A stretch of 7,986 nt of DNA from Nanosynbacter sp. (GTDB taxonomy: Bacteria > Patescibacteriota > Saccharimonadia > Saccharimonadales > Saccharimonadaceae). A program made the position numbers and the translations under genes. Below are positions 5,296-7,986 of the stretch, in pieces (positions within the stretch are counted from its first letter, which is position 1; each line of letters opens with the position of its first letter). The stretch spans positions 1-7,986 of the forward strand of contig JABZJR010000033.1 in the NCBI GenBank assembly GCA_015257705.1, written 5' to 3'. The notes under the pieces were generated by a model, which had not been told where the DNA came from, did not search any database, and was given only the letters and a program-made list of their open reading frames with translations.

Positions 5296-6743
5296 TGAGT
5301 GTATATGACGATTATGAAATGACAATTGGTATCGAATGTCACGTTCAGCTGGCGACGAAAACCAAGCTATTTAGTCCGGCCGACAATGACGCTCGTGACG
5401 CTGAGCCGAATACTAAGACGCATCAGATTGATTTTGGTTTGCCGGGGATGTTGCCAGTTTTGAACAAGCACGCTGTTGAGTTGGCGGTTCGCGCTGGAAA
5501 AGCTTTGAATTCGCCGATTGCACACGTTAGCCGATTTGATCGAAAGCATTATTTTTATCCAGATTTGCCAAAGGGCTATCAGACTTCACAGATGTATAAC
5601 CCGATAATTCTGGCTGGATATGTCGATGCGCCATTGGAAGATGGTTCTTTGAAACGCGTGCGAATTGATCATGCTCACATGGAGGAAGATGCTGGTAAAT
5701 TGACACATCACGACGGCTATTCGTTGGTCGATCTTAACCGCGCTGGCACGCCGCTGATTGAGATTGTTTCTGAGCCAGATATGCATTCGGCCGAGGAGGC
5801 CAAGGCTTACGTTTCGGAACTTCATAAATTGATGGTTTACGCGGGCGTGACTTACGGTAATTTGTATCACGGAAATATGCGATTTGACGTTAATATTTCG
5901 GTGGCAAAAAGGGGTGCAACGGAGCTTGGAAAGCGCGCAGAAATTAAGAATCTCAATTCCTTCCGCAGCGTTGAAAGGGCTGCTGAGTACGAGTTTAAGC
6001 GTCAAGTCGATATCTTGGAGCGTGGCGAAGAAGTTGTTCAGGAAACCAGAGGATGGAATGATGACAAGCAGATAACTATTTCTCAGAGGTCAAAGGAAGA
6101 CGCGCAGGATTATCGCTATATGCCAGATCCAGATATTCCGCCAGTTGTGTTGACTGACGAGGTGATTGCTGAAATTCAGTCCAAGGTGCCGATGCTTCCG
6201 GGCGAATATAGGGAAAAATGGAGCGCGCTAAACTTGGATAAATCTGTTATCAATTCGCTTTTATCTAATCAGGATTACGCCCAGATTACATTGGAAGTTC
6301 AGGAAAAGTCTGGCGAGGCTTCCGCTAAGCGAGTCGCGCATTGGTTTGCGAGTGCATTGACGGCTTCTGATGAAAGTGACGCGCAAACGGACAGTGAATC
6401 TACACGCGTAGCGGTTGATGATTTAATAGAATTGGCTGAAATGACAGAGAAGTCTGAAGTTTCCAGCACGAATGCGAAGGAGTTATTTAATGAGCTTCTG
6501 GCTGGCGCGAAAAATCCGCGTAAGCTTGCCGAAGAGAAGAATTTGTTGCAGGTTTCTGACGAATCGGCGATTGCTGCAATCGTTGACGAGGTTTTGAATG
6601 ATCCAGCTTCGGCGGCGTCAATTGCCGACATTAAGGCTGGAAAAGATAAGGCTATTGGCTATTTGGTTGGGCAAGTTATGAAGAAGTCTAAGGGTCAAGC
6701 CAACCCAAGCCTTGCGCAAAAACTGATTCGCGAAAAACTTTAG
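5295..6743 (+). CDS. gatB: Asp-tRNA(Asn)/Glu-tRNA(Gln) amidotransferase subunit B
   Basis: GatB binds the mischarged tRNA, phosphorylates the Glu/Asp side chain with ATP and amidates it with ammonia from GatA (known for the family). The 482 residues are of normal length. The N-terminal kinase-like core includes IGIECHVQL (11-19), FDRKHYFYPDLPKGYQ (81-96), HMEEDAGK (128-135) and the GatB signature LVDLNRAGTPLIEIVSEPD (144-162). AEIKNLNSF (215-223) and DYRYMPDPDIPP (272-283) follow. The helical tail and YqeY-like domain occupy about 300-482 and include GYLVGQVMKKSKGQANP (455-471). Residues 354-370 form a Ser/Asp/Thr-rich low-complexity linker where relatives have ordinary sequence, at similar overall length. 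The start at ATG 5295 is fixed by the TAATG overlap with the preceding gene and an SD, GGGAG (5283-5287). No terminator is visible after the TAG stop. Confidence 0.98.
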   Translation: MSVYDDYEMTIGIECHVQLATKTKLFSPADNDARDAEPNTKTHQIDFGLPGMLPVLNKHAVELAVRAGKALNSPIAHVSRFDRKHYFYPDLPKGYQTSQMYNPIILAGYVDAPLEDGSLKRVRIDHAHMEEDAGKLTHHDGYSLVDLNRAGTPLIEIVSEPDMHSAEEAKAYVSELHKLMVYAGVTYGNLYHGNMRFDVNISVAKRGATELGKRAEIKNLNSFRSVERAAEYEFKRQVDILERGEEVVQETRGWNDDKQITISQRSKEDAQDYRYMPDPDIPPVVLTDEVIAEIQSKVPMLPGEYREKWSALNLDKSVINSLLSNQDYAQITLEVQEKSGEASAKRVAHWFASALTASDESDAQTDSESTRVAVDDLIELAEMTEKSEVSSTNAKELFNELLAGAKNPRKLAEEKNLLQVSDESAIAAIVDEVLNDPASAASIADIKAGKDKAIGYLVGQVMKKSKGQANPSLAQKLIREKL

Positions 6744-6765
6744 AATTGCTGAAATAATAGGGAAT

Positions 6766-6770
6766 AGGAG
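6766..6770 (+). promoter_or_regulatory. Shine-Dalgarno of the nucleotidyltransferase gene
   Basis: AGGAG lies 7 nt before the ATG at 6778, which is ideal spacing, and confirms that start. The 34-nt gap after gatB holds no convincing promoter or terminator, so this gene may be read through from the gat operon. Confidence 0.7.
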
Positions 6771-6777
6771 CTGAAAT

Positions 6778-7671
6778 ATGAGAAAACCAACTAAAGCTAT
6801 CATCGCCGCTGCCGGTTTTGGTACGCGATTTTTGCCGCAAACCAAAGCTATGCCAAAGGAAATGCTGCCGCTGATTGATAAGCCGATTATTCAATACGTT
6901 GTCGAGGAATTGGTTGAAGCTGGCATTAAAGACATTATCATTATCGGTAGCGCGAATAAGCGAGCAATCGAGGACCATTTTGACGAGCCGAATGAAGAAC
7001 TTTTGGCTAATTTGCGCGCTGGCGGTCCTAAAAAACACCCGTTCATTGACGCGGTGCAAAATTTGGCTGAGATGGCGAACTTTATTTATATTCGCCAGAA
7101 AGGTCCGTACGGCAACGCAACGCCTTTGGCTTGTGCTTCGCATTTGATTCATCATGACGAGCCTGTGATTTACACGTTTGCGGATGACTTTATCGCGGCT
7201 AGTCCAAGTCGTTTCAAGCAGATGATTGAGGCGTCAGAAAGCCTAGACGGAGCGGTTCTGTCGTGTAAGAAAATCACCGATGACGCGGAGTTTGATCGTT
7301 ATGGAGTCATTAATGGTCAAGGAGTGAAAGACGGCGTTATAAAAATGACGAATATTGTTGAGAAGCCGGGTAAGGATAATGCGCCGTCAGATTTGGCAAG
7401 CGTTAGTAGCTATTTGCTTCCGGGAGAAATTTTCGGCTATCTAGACAAAGCCAAGGAAGAATTTGACGGCAATGGAGAGTTTACAATTCAGCCAATTATG
7501 CAACAAATGATTGACGACGGATTTGATTTTTACGGCGTAGAGATTACGAATGGCACTTATTACGACACTGGCGACAAATTGGAATATCTAAAAACGGTGA
7601 TCGACTTTGGATTGCGCGACCCTAACTTCGGTGATAAATTACGCGCTCATCTGGCGGATCGTCTAAAATAA
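6778..7671 (+). CDS. galU: UTP-glucose-1-phosphate uridylyltransferase-like nucleotidyltransferase
   Basis: A Rossmann-like nucleotidyltransferase that joins a sugar-1-phosphate to an NTP; in GalU it makes UDP-glucose for envelope polysaccharides and glycolipids. The 297 residues match GalU length (about 300). Seen: the NTP-binding loop AAGFGTRFLPQTKAMPKEMLP (starting at residue 11, with the catalytic-region K27), DKPIIQYVVEELVEAGI (34-50), the metal-site region TFADDF (133-138), FDRYGVI (172-178), VEKP (194-197), and YYDTGDKLEYLK (261-272), equivalent to the GalU C-terminal DCGNKLGYM. Departures from E. coli GalU: the base/sugar-binding loop RQ..AKGLGHAV is replaced by RQKGPYGNATPL (106-117), the LPD strand by FADD, and EIQLTD by EFTIQP (234-239). 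The family is certain. The preference for UTP or glucose-1-P is less so, and a dTTP/RmlA-like or CPR-specific substrate is possible. It follows gatB by 34 nt with its own SD and may be co-transcribed. Confidence 0.92.
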   Translation: MRKPTKAIIAAAGFGTRFLPQTKAMPKEMLPLIDKPIIQYVVEELVEAGIKDIIIIGSANKRAIEDHFDEPNEELLANLRAGGPKKHPFIDAVQNLAEMANFIYIRQKGPYGNATPLACASHLIHHDEPVIYTFADDFIAASPSRFKQMIEASESLDGAVLSCKKITDDAEFDRYGVINGQGVKDGVIKMTNIVEKPGKDNAPSDLASVSSYLLPGEIFGYLDKAKEEFDGNGEFTIQPIMQQMIDDGFDFYGVEITNGTYYDTGDKLEYLKTVIDFGLRDPNFGDKLRAHLADRLK

Positions 7672-7673
7672 TG

Positions 7674-7679
7674 TATAAT
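7674..7679 (+). promoter_or_regulatory. consensus -10 of a leaderless promoter for the 7687 gene
   Basis: A perfect TATAAT preceded directly by TG lies between the galU stop (7669-7671) and the ATG at 7687, ending 7 nt before that ATG. The intervening AAATAGC has no SD. No -35 is evident inside the end of galU. The distance predicts transcription starting at or one base before the ATG. Confidence 0.6.
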
Positions 7680-7686
7680 AAATAGC

Positions 7687-7974
7687 ATGAACGGGTTGCT
7701 TATTATTCTATTGGTTTTGATGGTGATTTTTGTCATCATGATGATCGCTATGACAATTTCTATCATCAAGTTAACGCGTCAAATTCGCCAAACTCAGCAA
7801 AACGTGGAGGCGATAAGCCAGCGAATTGCTAATCTGAATGGAATCGTAAGTACGGTTTCAATTGGCGTGGAATTAGCCAAAAACTTCGCTTCAAAGAGCG
7901 GATTTTTCTCAAAATTTTTCTCAAAGAAGAAGGTAAAAAAGAGTGAAAAAGTCAGCCAAAGAACAGTCAAATAA
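7687..7974 (+). CDS. small single-TM protein with coiled helix and Lys-rich tail
   Basis: 95 residues, not assigned to a family. Residues 3-28 are a strongly hydrophobic Leu/Ile/Met helix. Residues 29-52 (KLTRQIRQTQQNVEAISQRIANLN) form an amphipathic, possibly coiled-coil helix. Residues 53-68 are a second mild amphipathic stretch, and 74-95 are very basic and Phe/Lys-rich (FSKFFSKKKVKKSEK). The layout of an N-terminal TM, a Gln-rich coiled helix and a short length resembles DUF948/YtxG-like small proteins, often next to ytxH-type genes, but that is only a suggestion. The basic tail would favour contact with membrane lipids or nucleic acid on the cytoplasmic side. The ATG at 7687 gives the full hydrophobic helix and sits just behind a TATAAT; there is no SD. 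The gene starts 15 nt after galU and its end is overlapped by a possible next gene. Confidence 0.82.
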   Translation: MNGLLIILLVLMVIFVIMMIAMTISIIKLTRQIRQTQQNVEAISQRIANLNGIVSTVSIGVELAKNFASKSGFFSKFFSKKKVKKSEKVSQRTVK

Positions 7975-7986
7975 GCTAGCAAAAAA
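7943..7986 (+). CDS. possible start of the next gene (partial, runs off the window)
   Basis: GTG at 7943 opens a frame without stops to the window end, reading VKKSAKEQSNKLAK. An SD-like AGAAGGT (7928-7934) lies 8 nt upstream. It would overlap the last 32 nt of the preceding gene in another frame. A Lys-rich, Ser/Ala-containing N-terminus is plausible for a small cytoplasmic or helical protein, but 44 nt is too little to assign anything, and a start beyond the window is equally possible. Confidence 0.35.
   Translation, partial: MKKSAKEQSNKLAK

Larger units (their letters stand above)
3219..6743 (+). other. translationally coupled operon gatC-gatA-HEPN-like-gatB
   Basis: The four genes are joined by three identical 1-nt overlaps: TAATG at 3504-3508, TGATG at 4874-4878 and TAATG at 5293-5297. 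A promoter and terminator bound the left edge (3171-3212). The right edge is open, because only a 34-nt gap without a hairpin separates gatB from the next gene. The gatC-A-B order is common; the extra gene between gatA and gatB is the unusual part. Confidence 0.85.

Noticed and set aside
6354..6404. Possible insertion in GatB (Ser/Asp/Thr-rich segment)
   Set aside because: Compared from memory with S. aureus GatB the length is about equal, so this is a divergent linker rather than an inserted domain.
6741..6746. TAGAAT at the gatB stop as a -10 for the nucleotidyltransferase gene
   Set aside because: No -35-like sequence at suitable spacing; the nearest TTGCGC is 23 nt away. Read-through from the gat operon explains expression equally well.
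6688..7155. 155-residue open frame on the - strand across the gatB/galU junction
   Set aside because: It overlaps two well-supported genes on the other strand and shows no family features or SD.
1..7986. tRNA genes, CRISPR repeats, IS ends or phage genes
   Set aside because: Nearly all bases are accounted for by conserved genes; gaps are at most about 65 nt and hold only promoter, SD and terminator signals.

Overview
The window is a gene-dense stretch, all on the + strand, of a bacterial chromosome. It most likely comes from the Patescibacteria/CPR group, with Candidatus Saccharibacteria (TM7) the best guess. This inference rests on compact genes, very short intergenic gaps, UGA used as a normal stop, small single-TM proteins, and a HEPN-like protein of a type I associate with CPR genomes. 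It was not tested by any search. There are no tRNA or rRNA genes, CRISPR arrays, insertion sequences or phage genes, and no gene-free stretch over 300 bases.

Layout. 1-333: the 3' end of an unrecognised protein with two cysteines. 361-2331: uvrB, the nucleotide-excision-repair damage-recognition helicase, whose GTG start sits inside a strong inverted repeat. 2362-3153: a five-TM membrane protein of unknown function with its own promoter-like sequence and a strong Shine-Dalgarno (SD) sequence, closed by a clear rho-independent terminator at 3171-3201. 3219-6743: the operon gatC - gatA - small membrane-anchored HEPN-like protein - gatB. All three junctions are 1-nt stop/start overlaps (TAATG, TGATG, TAATG). 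6778-7671: a GalU/RmlA-type sugar-1-phosphate nucleotidyltransferase. 7687-7974: a small single-TM, Lys-tailed protein, overlapped by the possible start of another gene running off the window.

How the genes work together. GatCAB is the amidotransferase that converts mischarged Glu-tRNA(Gln) and/or Asp-tRNA(Asn) to the correct aminoacyl-tRNA, so it is core translation machinery. UvrB is core DNA repair. The nucleotidyltransferase feeds nucleotide-sugar synthesis for the envelope. The least explained element is the HEPN-like protein embedded between gatA and gatB, translationally coupled to the tRNA-modifying enzyme and carrying an R-N-x3-H motif typical of HEPN RNases.

Two regulatory themes stand out. 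First, three genes (uvrB, gatC, the 7687 ORF) have a -10-like hexamer ending only 6-7 nt before the start codon and no usable SD, which predicts leaderless mRNAs. Genes inside operons, or with longer leaders, do carry SD sequences. Second, the hairpin over the uvrB start could form only on mRNA read through from upstream, not on a leaderless uvrB transcript.
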